Part shown: piece after piece, positions 17,526 through 27,131 of the stretch | How positions within the stretch are numbered: position 1 is the first letter of the stretch | How the letters are laid out: each line of letters begins with the position of its first letter | Assembly: GCF_016107395.1 (NCBI RefSeq) | Contig: NZ_JAAIKO010000001.1 | Location: 620,001 to 684,000 of the forward strand | Direction of reading: 5' to 3' | Origin: Streptomyces fildesensis | GTDB lineage: Bacteria > Actinomycetota > Actinomycetes > Streptomycetales > Streptomycetaceae | DNA: 64,000 nucleotides | Made by a program: the position numbers and the translations under genes | The notes under the pieces: generated by a model | The model's input: only the letters and a program-made list of their open reading frames with translations | Told to the model about the DNA's origin: nothing | The model's database searches: none

Positions 17526-18749
17526 ATGACTGATGGGCCCACGCCTCCCCACGACCCGCGCCAGGGCTTCACGGCGCCCACCCCGCCCGAGTCCGGGGGC
17601 GAGGGCCGGCGCGAGGTGCTGGAGGGGCGGGTCATCCCGTCCCGGCCGCTCCCCTACCAGGCCGGGCCGCCCGCGGCGGGCGCCCCGCAGCCACCGCGGA
17701 TACCCGACGGCACGGCACCGCAGGCACCGGCGCAGCCGGACCCGTACGGCCCCGGAGCACAGGCCCGGCCCCCGGCCGGCGCCCAACAGCCCGAGCGGGC
17801 TCAGCAGCAGGCCCAGCAGCCCCCGCAGGGCGACCCCGGCGCACCGCAGGCTCCCGCCTGGGCCCCGCCGACGAGCGGCCTCGGCGCCGCCGGCGCCCCG
17901 CCGGCCTTCCCCCAGCAGTCGCAGGGCCCGGCGGCCGGCCCCGGCGCCTTCCCGCAGGCCCCGCAGTCCAACGCCCCCGACTGGGGAGCGCTCGCCGCGC
18001 AGCGCGAGGCCGCGGCGAAGCGCCGCAAGCTGTTCATGGTCGGTGGCGGAGCGCTCGCCGCGGTGGCCGTCGCGGGGATCGTCGCGGCCGCCGTCGTGGC
18101 GTCCAACAAGAGCGACGGCAAGCCGAAGGCGGGCCCCACCACCACGGCGCCCTCCCAGCCGCTGCCGCCCGAGCCGTCCTTCTCCTCGGTCGCGCCGCCG
18201 CCCCCGAAGAACCCGCTGGACTACATCTCCACGGCCAAGAAGGACACCGCCCCCATCAGCGCGGAGACCCTCTTCCCCGGCAAGCTGATGACCATCGCGG
18301 GCCGCACGTACACCAGGACCGCCGGCACCCAGACGACGAGCTGCGCCGCGGCGGCCACCGACGGCCTCGCCACCGCGCTGCCGCAGAACCACTGCCGCCA
18401 GGTGATCCGGGCGACGTACGTGCTGGGCGGCTCGGCGGTCACCGTCGGCGTCGCGGTCTTCGACGACAAGGCGCCGGCCGACAAGGCCAAGGCCACCCTG
18501 CACTTCCTGCTGCCGCTGAACGGCGGCGGAGTCGCCGCGTTCTGCCACAACGTGTCCTGCTGGACGACCTCCAACGCGGTCGGCCGCTACGCCTACTACA
18601 CGATCTCCGGGCCCAAGAACGGCACGACCGCGACCAGCGCCGACACCGCGTCCAAGCAGGCCGGGATCGACGCGTCGAACTTCGCCTTCGAGCGCATCGT
18701 GCAGCGCGGCAAGGACGCGGCGGCGCGCGACACGGCCGCCGGGAACTGA
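17526..18749 (+). CDS. Single-pass membrane protein with long proline-rich cytoplasmic region
   Basis: About 407 residues from ATG 17526 (two ATG codons 12 bases earlier are possible). Residues 1-150 are a Pro/Gln/Ala-rich low-complexity region, followed by a short basic helix (AAQREAAAKRRK), one transmembrane helix at about 170-192, a Pro-rich spacer and an extracytoplasmic domain of about 180 residues with a few cysteines (TTSCAAAA, NHCRQVI, CHNVSCW) likely in disulfides. This layout is common for streptomycete surface proteins of unknown function. It is divergent from the ABC-F gene and converges on truA. Confidence 0.8.
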   Translation: MTDGPTPPHDPRQGFTAPTPPESGGEGRREVLEGRVIPSRPLPYQAGPPAAGAPQPPRIPDGTAPQAPAQPDPYGPGAQARPPAGAQQPERAQQQAQQPPQGDPGAPQAPAWAPPTSGLGAAGAPPAFPQQSQGPAAGPGAFPQAPQSNAPDWGALAAQREAAAKRRKLFMVGGGALAAVAVAGIVAAAVVASNKSDGKPKAGPTTTAPSQPLPPEPSFSSVAPPPPKNPLDYISTAKKDTAPISAETLFPGKLMTIAGRTYTRTAGTQTTSCAAAATDGLATALPQNHCRQVIRATYVLGGSAVTVGVAVFDDKAPADKAKATLHFLLPLNGGGVAAFCHNVSCWTTSNAVGRYAYYTISGPKNGTTATSADTASKQAGIDASNFAFERIVQRGKDAAARDTAAGN

Positions 18750-18758
18750 CGGCGGCCG
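18733..18758. terminator. Hairpin across the convergent ends of 17526 gene and truA
   Basis: CGGCCGCC at 18733-18740 and GGCGGCCG at 18751-18758 form a perfect 8-bp stem with a ten-base loop containing the plus-strand stop codon. Only ten bases separate the two convergent genes, so this is the only candidate terminator there. Confidence 0.5.
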
Positions 18759-18759
18759 C

Positions 18760-19605
18760 TCAGAGGCAGCCGGGCAGCGTCCGCAGATTGCGGGCCAGCA
18801 GGTTGCGGGCCGCGAGCTGGTCGTCCGCCGGGTAGCCGACCTCCTCCAGCGTCAGCCCGTGCGGGCGCACCACATTGACCGCGGAGTTGCGGACCCCGGC
18901 GGCCAGCACCTCGCCGGGGAACTCCGCCGGCCGGTGCCCGTCCCCGACCAGCAGCATGGAGCCGACCAGCGCCCGCACCATGTTGTGGCAGAACGCGTCG
19001 GCCCGCACGGTCGCGACGGCGATCCCGTCGGGCGTGCGCTCCCAGTGCAGATCGAGCAGCTTGCGGATGGTCGTCGCACCCTCGCGCTTCTTGCAGTACG
19101 CCGCGAAATCGTGCTCGCCCAGCAGCTTCCCTGCCGCCTCGTTCATGAGGTCCACGTCCAGCGGCCGGTCGTGCCACAGCACGTGCCCGCGCAGCAGCGG
19201 GTCGACCCCGGCCTGCTGGTCGCCGACCCGGTACGCGTAACGCCGCCAGACGGCCGAGAACCGGGCGTTGAAGGCCCGCGGGGCCACGGCGACCCGCCAC
19301 ACCCGCACGTCCTGCGGCAGCTTGCCTGCGAGCCGTCTGAGCAGCTTCTCGCCGTGCTCGGCCCACACGTCCTCGGCCAGGTCCAGGTGCGCGACCTGGC
19401 CGCGCGCGTGCACTCCCGCGTCCGTGCGGCCGGCCACCGTCAGGGAGACCGATTCCCGCAGCCGCATGACGGTCTGCAGCGCCGCCTCCAGGTCGCCCTG
19501 CACGGTGCGCCGGGTCCGCTGCTTCGCCCAGCCGGAGAATTCGGCCCCGTCGTACGACAGGTCCAGCCGCACCCGTACGAAACCGGGCTCCACCTCGTCG
19601 CTCAC
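18760..19605 (-). CDS. truA: tRNA pseudouridine synthase A
   Basis: Forms pseudouridine at tRNA positions 38-40. The 281-residue protein has the catalytic aspartate in [12 protein letters not shown] (Asp62), the [20 protein letters not shown]-terminus, [15 protein letters not shown] and the C-terminal [15 protein letters not shown]. It lies downstream of rplQ, its usual neighbour in many bacteria, but a strong hairpin at 19654-19687 separates the two. Confidence 0.97.
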   Translation of the reverse strand: MSDEVEPGFVRVRLDLSYDGAEFSGWAKQRTRRTVQGDLEAALQTVMRLRESVSLTVAGRTDAGVHARGQVAHLDLAEDVWAEHGEKLLRRLAGKLPQDVRVWRVAVAPRAFNARFSAVWRRYAYRVGDQQAGVDPLLRGHVLWHDRPLDVDLMNEAAGKLLGEHDFAAYCKKREGATTIRKLLDLHWERTPDGIAVATVRADAFCHNMVRALVGSMLLVGDGHRPAEFPGEVLAAGVRNSAVNVVRPHGLTLEEVGYPADDQLAARNLLARNLRTLPGCL

Positions 19606-19653
19606 CGTGCGGTCCTCTCGTGCCGATGGTGCTGATCATGCCGTGCATGCGGA

Positions 19654-19687
19654 ACGGGCCCGCCCCCAGAAGCTGGGAGCGGGCCCG
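19654..19687 (-). terminator. Terminator after rplQ
   Basis: A 16-bp stem with one mismatch (arms ACGGGCCCGCCCCCAG and CTGGGAGCGGGCCCGT) closes the alpha operon 24 bases after the rplQ stop. Confidence 0.85.
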
Positions 19688-19711
19688 TCCGTAGTACGCC
19701 GAACGCCTGGA

Positions 19712-20230
19712 TCAGGCGTCCTTCGACTCCTCGTCGGCCTTCTCGGCCGGCTTGGCGTCCTCGACGACCTCGTCGGACTTCGCCTCGACGGCGTCGTCCT
19801 TCTTGAGGGTGTCTTCCTTCACCGCGCGCTTCGTCGCGGCTTCGGCCTCACCGGTGGCGGCCTGGGCCACGGTCAGGGCCTCGACCAGCTCGATGACCGC
19901 CATCGGGGCGTTGTCGCCACGACGGTTGCCGATCTTGGTGATACGCGTGTAACCACCGGGGCGGTTCTCGTAGCGCGGGCCGATCTCCGTGAAGAGCGTG
20001 TGCACGATGCTCTTGTCGGTGATGGTGGCCAGCACCTGGCGACGGTTGTGGATGTCGCCCTTCTTCGCCTTGGTGATGAGGCGCTCCGCGACCGGACGCA
20101 GACGACGCGCCTTGGCCTCGGTGGTGGTGATGCGGCCGTGCTCGAACAGCGCCTTCGCAAGGTTCGCGAGCAGGTGACGCTCGTGCGCGGCGCTGCCGCC
20201 CAGACGGGCACCCTTGGCGGGCTGAGGCAT
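19712..20230 (-). CDS. rplQ: 50S ribosomal protein L17
   Basis: L17 of 172 residues from ATG 20230 ([21 protein letters not shown]). The core of about 120 residues ([42 protein letters not shown]) is followed by an acidic Ala/Glu/Lys tail of about 45 residues, a usual actinobacterial extension. It is the last ribosomal gene of the alpha operon, 152 bases after rpoA. Confidence 0.98.
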   Translation of the reverse strand: MPQPAKGARLGGSAAHERHLLANLAKALFEHGRITTTEAKARRLRPVAERLITKAKKGDIHNRRQVLATITDKSIVHTLFTEIGPRYENRPGGYTRITKIGNRRGDNAPMAVIELVEALTVAQAATGEAEAATKRAVKEDTLKKDDAVEAKSDEVVEDAKPAEKADEESKDA

Positions 20231-20382
20231 GGTCTTTCTCCTTCTTTTCTGCACCGGCCGGATCAGGTACCGGTGTCAGTGTCCGACGGGCGTGTGCCTG
20301 CCAGAAGTCCTTGCCGAACCGCGCGGAGGCGGGGACCAGCGGGGTGAACCGCGGTCGGGCCCGCCTCCGCGACGGAGTCGGA

Positions 20383-21405
20383 TCAGTACTGCTCGGTCTC
20401 CACGAAGCCGGCGTCCACGTCGTCGTCGGCGCCGAAGGCGTCGGCGGCGGCGGTGGGGTCGAATCCGGGCGGGCTGTCCTTGAGGGCCAGGCCCATGCCG
20501 GCCAGCTTCGCCTTGACCTCGTCGATCGACTTCGCACCGAAGTTGCGGATGTCGAGCAGGTCGGCCTCGGAGCGGGCGACGAGCTCACCCACGGAGTGGA
20601 TGCCCTCGCGCTTGAGGCAGTTGTACGAACGAACGGTGAGCTCGAGCTCCTCGATCGGCAGCGCCAGATCGGCGGCCAGAGCGGCGTCCGTCGGGGACGG
20701 GCCCATGTCGATGCCCTCGGCGTCGACGTTGAGCTCGCGGGCCAGGCCGAACAGCTCGACCAGGGTCTTACCGGCCGACGCCATGGCGTCGCGCGGGCGC
20801 ATGGCCTGCTTGGTCTCGACGTCGACGATCAGCTTGTCGAAGTCGGTGCGCTGCTCGACACGGGTCGCCTCGACCTTGTACGTGACCTTGAGCACCGGGC
20901 TGTAGATGGAGTCGACCGGGATACGGCCGATCTCCTGGCCCTGCTGCTTGTTCTGGACGGCGGAGACGTAGCCGCGACCGCGCTCGACGGTCAGCTCCAT
21001 CTCCAGCTTGCCCTTGGCGTTCAGGGTGGCCAGAACCAGGTCGGGGTTGTGCACCTCGACACCGGCCGGGGGCGCGATGTCGGCGGCGGTGACGACACCC
21101 GGGCCCTGCTTGCGCAGGTACATCACGACGGGCTCGTCGTGCTCCGAGGAGACGACGAGCTGCTTGATGTTGAGGATGACGTCGGTCACGTCCTCCTTGA
21201 CGCCCGGCACGGTGGTGAACTCGTGCAGAACGCCGTCGACCCGGATGCTGGTGACAGCGGCACCGGGGATCGAGGAGAGAAGCGTGCGGCGAAGGGAATT
21301 TCCGAGGGTGTAGCCGAAGCCCGGCTCCAGCGGCTCGATCACGAACCGGGAGCGGAATTCGTCGACGACCTCTTCGGTCAGCGACGGACGCTGAGCGATA
21401 AGCAT
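20383..21405 (-). CDS. rpoA: RNA polymerase alpha subunit
   Basis: From ATG 21405 the protein is 340 residues, as in other streptomycetes. The N-terminal dimerisation domain includes [23 protein letters not shown], and the C-terminal domain (from about residue 255: [20 protein letters not shown] and [15 protein letters not shown]) contacts DNA and activators. A poorly conserved acidic tail ends in ETEQY. It follows rpsD with 116 bases between, and a hairpin at 21461-21498 lies in that gap. Confidence 0.99.
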   Translation of the reverse strand: MLIAQRPSLTEEVVDEFRSRFVIEPLEPGFGYTLGNSLRRTLLSSIPGAAVTSIRVDGVLHEFTTVPGVKEDVTDVILNIKQLVVSSEHDEPVVMYLRKQGPGVVTAADIAPPAGVEVHNPDLVLATLNAKGKLEMELTVERGRGYVSAVQNKQQGQEIGRIPVDSIYSPVLKVTYKVEATRVEQRTDFDKLIVDVETKQAMRPRDAMASAGKTLVELFGLARELNVDAEGIDMGPSPTDAALAADLALPIEELELTVRSYNCLKREGIHSVGELVARSEADLLDIRNFGAKSIDEVKAKLAGMGLALKDSPPGFDPTAAADAFGADDDVDAGFVETEQY

Positions 21406-21460
21406 GATGTTCCTCCAGTCATCGGCATCCGCTATTTGATGCCGAGGGGTACTGCAAGGG

Positions 21461-21498
21461 TACGGGCGGCAGGACCCGGTTGGGTTCTGCCGCCCGTA
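21461..21498 (-). terminator. Hairpin between rpsD and rpoA
   Basis: A 14-bp stem with one mismatch (21461-21474 with 21485-21498) starts 23 bases after the rpsD stop. It may partly uncouple rpoA-rplQ from the upstream ribosomal genes; a full stop would require a promoter in the remaining 55 bases. Confidence 0.7.
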
Positions 21499-21521
21499 TC
21501 GCTGAGCTTTCGCTCCAAGGA

Positions 21522-22148
21522 CTACTTGGAGTAGAGCTCCACGATCAGCTGCTCCTGGACCTGCGTGTCGATAACAGGCCGCTCGGGCAGCGAGTGCACG
21601 AGGATCCGGAGCTTCGACGGGATCGACTCGAGCCACGCGGGCACGGTCTTCTCGCCGGCCTCGGCGGCAGCGACCACGAACGGGGTCATCTGACGCGAGG
21701 ACTCACGAACCTCGACGATGTCGTTCACAGCCACGCGAGCCGACGGGATGTCGGTCTTGCGGCCGTTCACGGTGATGTGTCCGTGACGAACCAGCTGACG
21801 GGCGTGGTCGCGGGACTTGGCGAAGCCGGCCCGGTAGACCACGTTGTCGAGACGGATCTCAAGGATGCGCAGAAGGTTCTCACCGGTCTTGCCGGACTTC
21901 TGGTTCGCTTCCTTGTAGTAGTTCACGAACTGCTTCTCGAGTACACCGTAGATACGGGCACACTTCTGCTTCTCGCGAAGCTGAAGGAGGTACTCGCTGT
22001 CCTTGGTGCGCCCGCGGCCGTGCTCACCCGGGGGGTAAGGACGGATCTCGATCGGGCACTTTGCGCTCTCGCACTTGCTGCCCTTGAGGAACAGCTTCTG
22101 CTTCTCCCGACGGCAACGCTTGCAGTCGGCCCCGGTGTAACGCGCCAT
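21522..22148 (-). CDS. rpsD: 30S ribosomal protein S4, zinc-cysteine (C+) type
   Basis: Primary 16S-binding assembly protein and translational repressor in some bacteria. The 208-residue protein has the N-terminal cysteine cluster Cys9-x2-Cys12 and Cys26-x4-Cys31, the zinc-binding arrangement known from Thermus S4, followed by the [12 protein letters not shown] segment and the S4 RNA-binding domain ([27 protein letters not shown]). It sits between rpsK and rpoA, the ancestral alpha-operon position. As I recall, S. coelicolor lacks rpsD here and encodes a cysteine-free S4 elsewhere, so this copy may mark a lineage difference or a paralogue pair. Confidence 0.97.
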   Translation of the reverse strand: MARYTGADCKRCRREKQKLFLKGSKCESAKCPIEIRPYPPGEHGRGRTKDSEYLLQLREKQKCARIYGVLEKQFVNYYKEANQKSGKTGENLLRILEIRLDNVVYRAGFAKSRDHARQLVRHGHITVNGRKTDIPSARVAVNDIVEVRESSRQMTPFVVAAAEAGEKTVPAWLESIPSKLRILVHSLPERPVIDTQVQEQLIVELYSK

Positions 22149-22174
22149 ATTGTCTTGTCTCCTACTTCAGGTGG

Positions 22175-22579
22175 TCAGACGCGGCGGCGCTTGGGCGGGC
22201 GGCATCCGTTGTGCGGAGTGGGGGTGACGTCCTGAATCGAGCCGACCTCGAGGCCAGTGGCCTGGAGGGAGCGGATCGCGGTCTCACGGCCGGAGCCGGG
22301 ACCCTTGACGAAGACGTCGACCTTGCGCATGCCGTGCTCCTGCGCGCGACGGGCAGCCGATTCGGCAGCCATCTGTGCGGCGAACGGAGTCGACTTGCGC
22401 GAGCCCTTGAAGCCGACATGGCCGGCAGAGGCCCAAGCGATCACGTTGCCCGAGGGGTCCGTGATCGAGACGATCGTGTTGTTGAACGTGCTCTTGATGT
22501 GGGCGTGCCCATGAGCGACGTTCTTCTTTTCCTTGCGGCGCACCTTCTTGACTGCGCCCTGACGGCCCTTCGGAGGCAT
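22175..22579 (-). CDS. rpsK: 30S ribosomal protein S11
   Basis: S11 lies on the 30S platform near the mRNA exit. The 134-residue product has the standard core ([55 protein letters not shown]) and the C-terminal [18 protein letters not shown]. Normal length; alpha operon, 26 bases upstream of rpsD. Confidence 0.99.
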   Translation of the reverse strand: MPPKGRQGAVKKVRRKEKKNVAHGHAHIKSTFNNTIVSITDPSGNVIAWASAGHVGFKGSRKSTPFAAQMAAESAARRAQEHGMRKVDVFVKGPGSGRETAIRSLQATGLEVGSIQDVTPTPHNGCRPPKRRRV

Positions 22580-22678
22580 GTATTACTCCCGTGGAGGTGG
22601 TCGGTCCTGAGCGAACCGCTTTCTTCTGCGGAGATCCGGGGTCGCCCCCCGGCGGCACCGCAGTTGCGTCCGCTAGGA

Positions 22679-23059
22679 CTACTTCTTGCCCGGCTTCTTC
22701 TTACCGGCGATGGCGCGACGCGGACCCTTACGGGTACGAGCGTTGGTGTGCGTGCGCTGACCGTGGACCGGAAGGCCACGACGGTGACGCAGACCCTGGT
22801 AGCAGCCGATTTCCACCTTGCGGCGGATGTCGGCCTGCACCTCGCGACGGAGGTCACCCTCGGTCTTGAAGTTGGCGTCCACGTAGTCGCGGAGCTTGAC
22901 GAGGTCTTCCTCGGCAAGGTCGCGAACGCGGATGTCGGGGTTCACACCAGTGTTCTTCAGGGTCTCCTGGGCACGGGTGCGACCGATGCCGAAGACGTAG
23001 GTGAGGGCGATCTCCACGCGCTTCTCACGCGGGAGGTCAACGCCGGAAAGGCGTGCCAT
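22679..23059 (-). CDS. rpsM: 30S ribosomal protein S13
   Basis: S13 is in the 30S head and contacts the P-site tRNA and the B1 intersubunit bridges. The 126-residue protein begins [26 protein letters not shown], includes [21 protein letters not shown] and ends in a lysine-rich tail (GKKKPGKK) that reaches the P site. The gap to rpmJ upstream (173 bases) contains a CGTCCCGG/CCGGGACG hairpin at about 23153-23172. Confidence 0.99.
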   Translation of the reverse strand: MARLSGVDLPREKRVEIALTYVFGIGRTRAQETLKNTGVNPDIRVRDLAEEDLVKLRDYVDANFKTEGDLRREVQADIRRKVEIGCYQGLRHRRGLPVHGQRTHTNARTRKGPRRAIAGKKKPGKK

Positions 23060-23232
23060 TCATGGCTCCTGTTGATTCGGAGGTCTTCCGCAGTACCGTT
23101 CCCGGCCGCCGTACGAGGTACGTTCCGGGTCCTCGGCCCCCGCCGAAGGTGTCGTCCCGGCGTACCGGGACGGGTGACTGCGTAATTACTGTGTGTGCGT
23201 CGCGGGAAGAACTGCGAGTTGCAGGTCGTGCG

Positions 23233-23346
23233 TCAGCCCTGGCGCTGCTTGTGGCGCAGGTTGTCGCAGATGACCATGACCCGACCGTGACGGCGGATCA
23301 CCTTGCACTTGTCGCAGATCTTCTTGACGCTCGGCTTGACCTTCAT
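23233..23346 (-). CDS. rpmJ: 50S ribosomal protein L36, zinc type
   Basis: A 37-residue protein, [14 protein letters not shown]... ending NLRHKQRQG. Cys11, Cys14, Cys27 and His32 form the zinc ribbon of the C+ form of L36. Streptomycetes often keep a second, cysteine-free L36 elsewhere under zinc control; that copy is not in this window. It lies between infA and rpsM in the alpha operon. Confidence 0.97.
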   Translation of the reverse strand: MKVKPSVKKICDKCKVIRRHGRVMVICDNLRHKQRQG

Positions 23347-23405
23347 GTGATGTCAGGTTCTCCGGGTCGTGCCATCGCCCCACGGGAGCGGGGCAGCAGC
23401 GAGAT

Positions 23406-23627
23406 CTACTTGTAGCGGTAGACGATCCGTCCGCGCGTCAAGTCGTAGGGAGACAGCTCCACAACGACCCTGTCATCGGGAAGGATGCGGATGTAGTGCA
23501 TACGCATCTTGCCACTGATGTGCGCGAGGACCTTGTGACCGTTCTGGAGCTCCACCCGGAACATCGCGTTCGGGAGAGACTCGATCACGGTGCCCTCGAT
23601 TTCGATGGCACCTTGCTTCTTGGCCAC
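23406..23627 (-). CDS. infA: Translation initiation factor IF-1
   Basis: A 73-residue OB-fold protein ([41 protein letters not shown] and so on) that binds the 30S A site during initiation. Length and sequence are those of actinobacterial IF-1. First gene after a hairpin and a likely promoter at 23707-23743, and followed 59 bases later by rpmJ. Confidence 0.99.
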   Translation of the reverse strand: MAKKQGAIEIEGTVIESLPNAMFRVELQNGHKVLAHISGKMRMHYIRILPDDRVVVELSPYDLTRGRIVYRYK

Positions 23628-23706
23628 GCTTCGCCCTTCGAATCGGCTACCTTGATCGGCCCAGGTAAATCACGCAGACGTGCGGGTATACATGAGCCGA
23701 CGTGTC

Positions 23707-23736
23707 AGTCTACGGCAGGCACCCCGGAATGACGAA
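23707..23736 (-). promoter_or_regulatory. Candidate promoter of infA and the alpha operon
   Basis: On the minus strand TTCGTC (23731-23736) and TAGACT (23707-23712) are 18 bases apart; the -10 fits well, the -35 poorly. The -35 lies within the loop of the hairpin at 23722-23743. The leader to infA would be about 70 nt. Confidence 0.45.
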
Positions 23737-23743
23737 TCCGGGG
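23722..23743 (-). terminator. Hairpin between map and infA
   Basis: CCCCGGAAT...ATCCGGGG arms form an 8-bp stem with a short loop, about 175 bases after the map stop. It may end map transcription, although it also overlaps the candidate infA -35 box. The rest of 23744-23915 holds no convincing gene; a 22-codon frame at 23767-23835 lacks a good ribosome binding site. Confidence 0.55.
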
Positions 23744-23915
23744 TAGATGCCCACGTTGGGTGATCGTTACTCCACCCGGCCCAACAGCGTCCGACGATCG
23801 TCCGGACTCACCCGAGCGGGTCGAATCCTCTTCATGCCGCTCTCGCGGGCTCGGCGCCGGAGCGCCTCACAAGCTTCGAGCGGCTGCGTCCGACCCCGTC
23901 CGCCGGGGCCTCGGC

Positions 23916-24752
23916 TCACCCGAGCGGGTCGGGGGCCGCCGTGATCCCGTACTCCGCCAGCTTCGCCTTGCCGCCGTCGACGGCGGTGAGCACCAGCGGG
24001 CCCTGCTCGGTCAGCGCGATCGAGTGCTCCCAGTGACTGGACCAGGACCCGTCGTCGCTCTTGACCGTCCACTCGTCCTCGAGGACGTGGGTGTGCGGGG
24101 TGCCGAGGGTGACCATCGGCTCGATCGCCAGGCAGACACCCGGCACCAGCTTGATGCCCCGGCCGCGCTTCTTGTTGACGTAGTTCAGCAGATGCGGGTC
24201 CATGTGCATCTCGGAGCCGATGCCGTGGCCGCCGTACTCCTCGACGATGCCGTACTTGCCGGACGCCGGCCGCGGCTGGCGGCGGATGTAGCCCTCGATC
24301 GCCGCCGAGACGTCGGAGAGCCGGTTGCCCTTCTTCATCGCGGCGATACCGGCCCACATGGACTCCTCGGTCACCCGGCTGAGCTCGATGAGCTCCGGAG
24401 CGTGACCGGTGCCCACGAAGGCCGTGAAGGCCGCGTCGCCGTGCCAGCCGTCGATGATGGCGCCCGCGTCGATGGAGATGAGGTCGCCGTCCTTCAGGAC
24501 GGTCTCCCGGTCCGGGATGCCGTGCACCACGACATCGTTGACCGAGGTGCAGATGTTGCCGGTGAAGCCGCCGTACCCGAGGAAGTTCGGCTTGGCACCG
24601 TGCTCGGCGATCACCTTCGCGGCGATCTCGTCGAGCTCCTTGGTGCTCACGCCCGGAACCGCGGCCTCGCCGCACGCCCGGTGGATGGCCGCGACGACCA
24701 ACCCCGCCTCGCGCATCTTGGCGATCTGCTCCGGGGTCTTGATCTCGACCAT
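23916..24752 (-). CDS. map: Type I methionine aminopeptidase
   Basis: Removes initiator methionine from new proteins. From ATG 24752 (MVEIKTPEQIAKMREAG) the protein is 278 residues, preceded by GAGAGGG. The metal ligands are visible as Asp95 and Asp106 (SIDAGAIIDGWHGDAAFT), the His of GGHGIG, and the Glu residues of LAIEPM and the late EHSIALTEQG strand. It follows adk, separated by a strong terminator hairpin, so it probably has its own promoter near 24770-24790. Confidence 0.98.
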   Translation of the reverse strand: MVEIKTPEQIAKMREAGLVVAAIHRACGEAAVPGVSTKELDEIAAKVIAEHGAKPNFLGYGGFTGNICTSVNDVVVHGIPDRETVLKDGDLISIDAGAIIDGWHGDAAFTAFVGTGHAPELIELSRVTEESMWAGIAAMKKGNRLSDVSAAIEGYIRRQPRPASGKYGIVEEYGGHGIGSEMHMDPHLLNYVNKKRGRGIKLVPGVCLAIEPMVTLGTPHTHVLEDEWTVKSDDGSWSSHWEHSIALTEQGPLVLTAVDGGKAKLAEYGITAAPDPLG

Positions 24753-24792
24753 GCCTGTGGCCCTCTCTGAAAAAGTCGTCACTCAAACAGTA

Positions 24793-24823
24793 CGGCCGCG
24801 GTGCCACCTGGGCACCGCGGCCG
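24793..24823 (-). terminator. Terminator after adk
   Basis: A perfect 13-bp stem (CGGCCGCGGTGCC with GGCACCGCGGCCG) with a 5-base loop sits 20 bases after the adk stop and ends the secY-adk unit. Confidence 0.9.
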
Positions 24824-24842
24824 ACCTGTGTACGTGTGGGTA

Positions 24843-25502
24843 CTACGCGCTCTTGTTGCTCTTCAGTGCGTCCATCGCCCGCTGGGTGACTTCCGCGACC
24901 GGACCGAGCGCCGAGATCGTCGCCACCAGGTCCTGCTGCCGGTAGTAGTCGATGATCGGCTCGGTCTCCCGGTGATAGACGGCGAGGCGGTTGCGCACGG
25001 TCGCCTCGGAGTCGTCGTCACGCTGGTAGAGCTCGCCGCCGCACTCGTCGCACACACCCTCGACCTCGGGCTTCTTGTACGTGATGTGGAACGTGTGCGC
25101 CGTGTCCTTGCGGCAGGTGCGCCGGCCGGCGATGCGCTTGACGACCTCGTCCTCCGGGACCTCCAGGTCCAGGACCCCGTCGAGCGCGATACCGCGCTCG
25201 ACCAGGAAGGCGTCGAGCGCCTCGGCCTGGTGGACGTTGCGCGGGAAACCGTCGAGCAGGAAGCCGCCCTCGGTGTCCGGCTCGTCGAGCCGGTCCTTCG
25301 CCATCCCGATGGTCACTTCGTCGGGCACCAGGTTGCCGGCGTCCATGTAGGACTTCGCCTGCTTGCCCAGGGCGGTGCCCTGGCTGATGTTCGCGCGGAA
25401 GAGGTCGCCCGTCGAGATGTGCGGGATCGACAGGTTCTTGGCGAGGAACGCAGCCTGCGTACCCTTGCCGGCCCCAGGCGGCCCGACGAGGACGATTCGC
25501 AT
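24843..25502 (-). CDS. adk: Adenylate kinase
   Basis: Interconverts AMP, ADP and ATP. The 219-residue product from ATG 25502 has the P-loop GPPGAGKGT (8-16), AMP-binding [10 protein letters not shown], the DGFPRN motif and a long LID with cysteines ([22 protein letters not shown]), of which only three are in zinc-like positions. The ATG overlaps the secY TGA as ATGA, so translation is coupled; the longer upstream frame lies inside secY. Confidence 0.98.
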   Translation of the reverse strand: MRIVLVGPPGAGKGTQAAFLAKNLSIPHISTGDLFRANISQGTALGKQAKSYMDAGNLVPDEVTIGMAKDRLDEPDTEGGFLLDGFPRNVHQAEALDAFLVERGIALDGVLDLEVPEDEVVKRIAGRRTCRKDTAHTFHITYKKPEVEGVCDECGGELYQRDDDSEATVRNRLAVYHRETEPIIDYYRQQDLVATISALGPVAEVTQRAMDALKSNKSA

Positions 25503-26815
25503 CAGCGGAGGAACCCTTCGTAGTTGCGCTGCTGGAGCTGGCTCTCGATCTGCTTCACGGTCTCCAGGCCGACACCCACGATGATCAGGATGCTGGTCCC
25601 GCCGAACGGGAAGTTGGTGCTGCCGTTGAACAAGGCGATGGCAACGGTGGGAACGAGAGCGATGAGCCCCAGATACAGCGATCCCGGCCACGTGATCCTG
25701 TTCAACACGTAGCTCAGGTATTCAGCAGTAGGTCGACCGGCCCGGATGCCCGGGATGAAGCCACCATACTTCTTCATATTGTCGGCGACTTCCTCGGGGT
25801 TGAACGAGATCGCGACGTAGAAGAAGGCGAAGAAGACGATCAGCAGGAAGTAAGCGGCCAGGTAGGCGGGGTGATCGCCCTTGGTCAGGTTGACGCTGAC
25901 CCACTGGGCCCACGGTGCTGTCGACCCGCTGAACTGAACGACGAGGGCCGGAATGTAGAGCAACGACGAGGCGAAGATGACGGGAATCACACCCGCCTGG
26001 TTCACCTTGAGCGGGATATACGTGGACGTTCCGCCGTAGGACCGCCGGCCGATCATGCGCTTCGCGTACTGCACCGGGATCCTGCGTTGCGCCTGTTCGA
26101 CGAAGACCACAAGGGCCACCATCACCAGGCCGATCAGGATGACGATGAAGAACTCGAACCAGCCGCCCATGATCTTGCCGGAGCTCTTGATGGACCACAG
26201 GGCGCCCGGGAAGCCGGCCGCGATCGAGACGAACATCAGGATCGACATACCGTTGCCGATGCCGCGGTCGGTGATCAGCTCGCCGAGCCACATGATCATC
26301 ACGGTACCGGCGGTCATCGTGACCACCATCGTGACGGTGGTGAAGATCGACTTGCTGGAGATGATGTCGTAGCGCTGGGTGCAGCTGGAGAAGAGGCTGC
26401 CGCCGCGGGCGGTGGCCACCAGGCCGGTGCCCTGCAGGATCGCCAGCGCCACGGTCAGGTATCGGGTGTACTGCGTGATCTTCGCGGTGCCCGCCTGGCC
26501 CTCCTTCTTGAGGGCTTCGAGGCGTGGGATCACCACGGTCAGCAGCTGCAGGATGATGCTCGCCGTGATGTACGGCATGATCCCGAGCGCGAAGATGGTC
26601 AGCTGGAGCAGTGCACCACCGCTGAAGAGGTTGACCAGGCTGAAGAGGCCCTGCCCGCCGCCCGCGTCCTTGATGCACGCGTTGACGACCTTGTAGTCCA
26701 CCCCTGGCACCGGGACGTGCGCCCCGAGCCGGAACAGCACCATGATGCCCAGCGTGAACAGCAGCTTCTTGCGCAGGTCAGGCGTTTTGAACGCCTGGGC
26801 GAACGCGGTGAGCAC
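25502..26815 (-). CDS. secY: Preprotein translocase channel subunit SecY
   Basis: The membrane pore of the Sec translocon, working with SecE (also in this window) and SecG. The 437-residue protein has ten predicted hydrophobic segments, the cytoplasmic start [21 protein letters not shown], and signature loops such as [20 protein letters not shown] and RIPVQYAKR. It is preceded by a 316-base gap with a terminator and a likely promoter, so it starts a separate secY-adk unit rather than continuing the spc operon. Confidence 0.99.
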   Translation of the reverse strand: MLTAFAQAFKTPDLRKKLLFTLGIMVLFRLGAHVPVPGVDYKVVNACIKDAGGGQGLFSLVNLFSGGALLQLTIFALGIMPYITASIILQLLTVVIPRLEALKKEGQAGTAKITQYTRYLTVALAILQGTGLVATARGGSLFSSCTQRYDIISSKSIFTTVTMVVTMTAGTVMIMWLGELITDRGIGNGMSILMFVSIAAGFPGALWSIKSSGKIMGGWFEFFIVILIGLVMVALVVFVEQAQRRIPVQYAKRMIGRRSYGGTSTYIPLKVNQAGVIPVIFASSLLYIPALVVQFSGSTAPWAQWVSVNLTKGDHPAYLAAYFLLIVFFAFFYVAISFNPEEVADNMKKYGGFIPGIRAGRPTAEYLSYVLNRITWPGSLYLGLIALVPTVAIALFNGSTNFPFGGTSILIIVGVGLETVKQIESQLQQRNYEGFLR

Positions 26816-27131
26816 GGTGCCTCCTGCACCTTCCGCGCAGCAGGGCGGAAGGGTCGGTCGAGATGGTCTGTCACGGACGGCGGATCACCGGCCGGGATGG
26901 GGCGCGAGGACAGTCTGCGGGCAGTTTCGCCAGTCGACCCAACGGACTCTAACAGCGCGTGGCGGTCCGTATGAAGCGCGTGTCTCCCCCAGTTGGCGAT
27001 CGCCACCCGGTAGAGACACGTCAGGGTCGTACTTGCGCAGTTTGTCCTTCGGTGCCTGCTACCGAATCGGGCCCGTCCCTCCGAGGAGGAACGGGCCCGA
27101 TTCGGTCGCTGTCAGCAGCAGTCGCCGAGAC
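26816..27131 (-). promoter_or_regulatory. Intergenic region between rplO and secY
   Basis: This 316-base gap holds no gene. It contains the terminator at 27061-27106 and, nearer secY, a good -10 box TAGAGT on the minus strand (26946-26951) with only a weak -35 (TTCATA, 19 bases upstream). The implied secY leader is about 125 nt. Confidence 0.55.
27061..27106 (-). terminator. Strong terminator at the end of the spc operon
   Basis: A perfect 16-bp stem (ACCGAATCGGGCCCGT at 27061-27076 with its complement at 27091-27106) with a 14-base loop lies 25 bases after rplO. It separates the ribosomal spc genes from secY. Confidence 0.9.

Noticed and set aside
23767-23835. A 22-codon frame between map and infA
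   Set aside because: No ribosome binding site and no known similar leader peptide; kept only as a remark.
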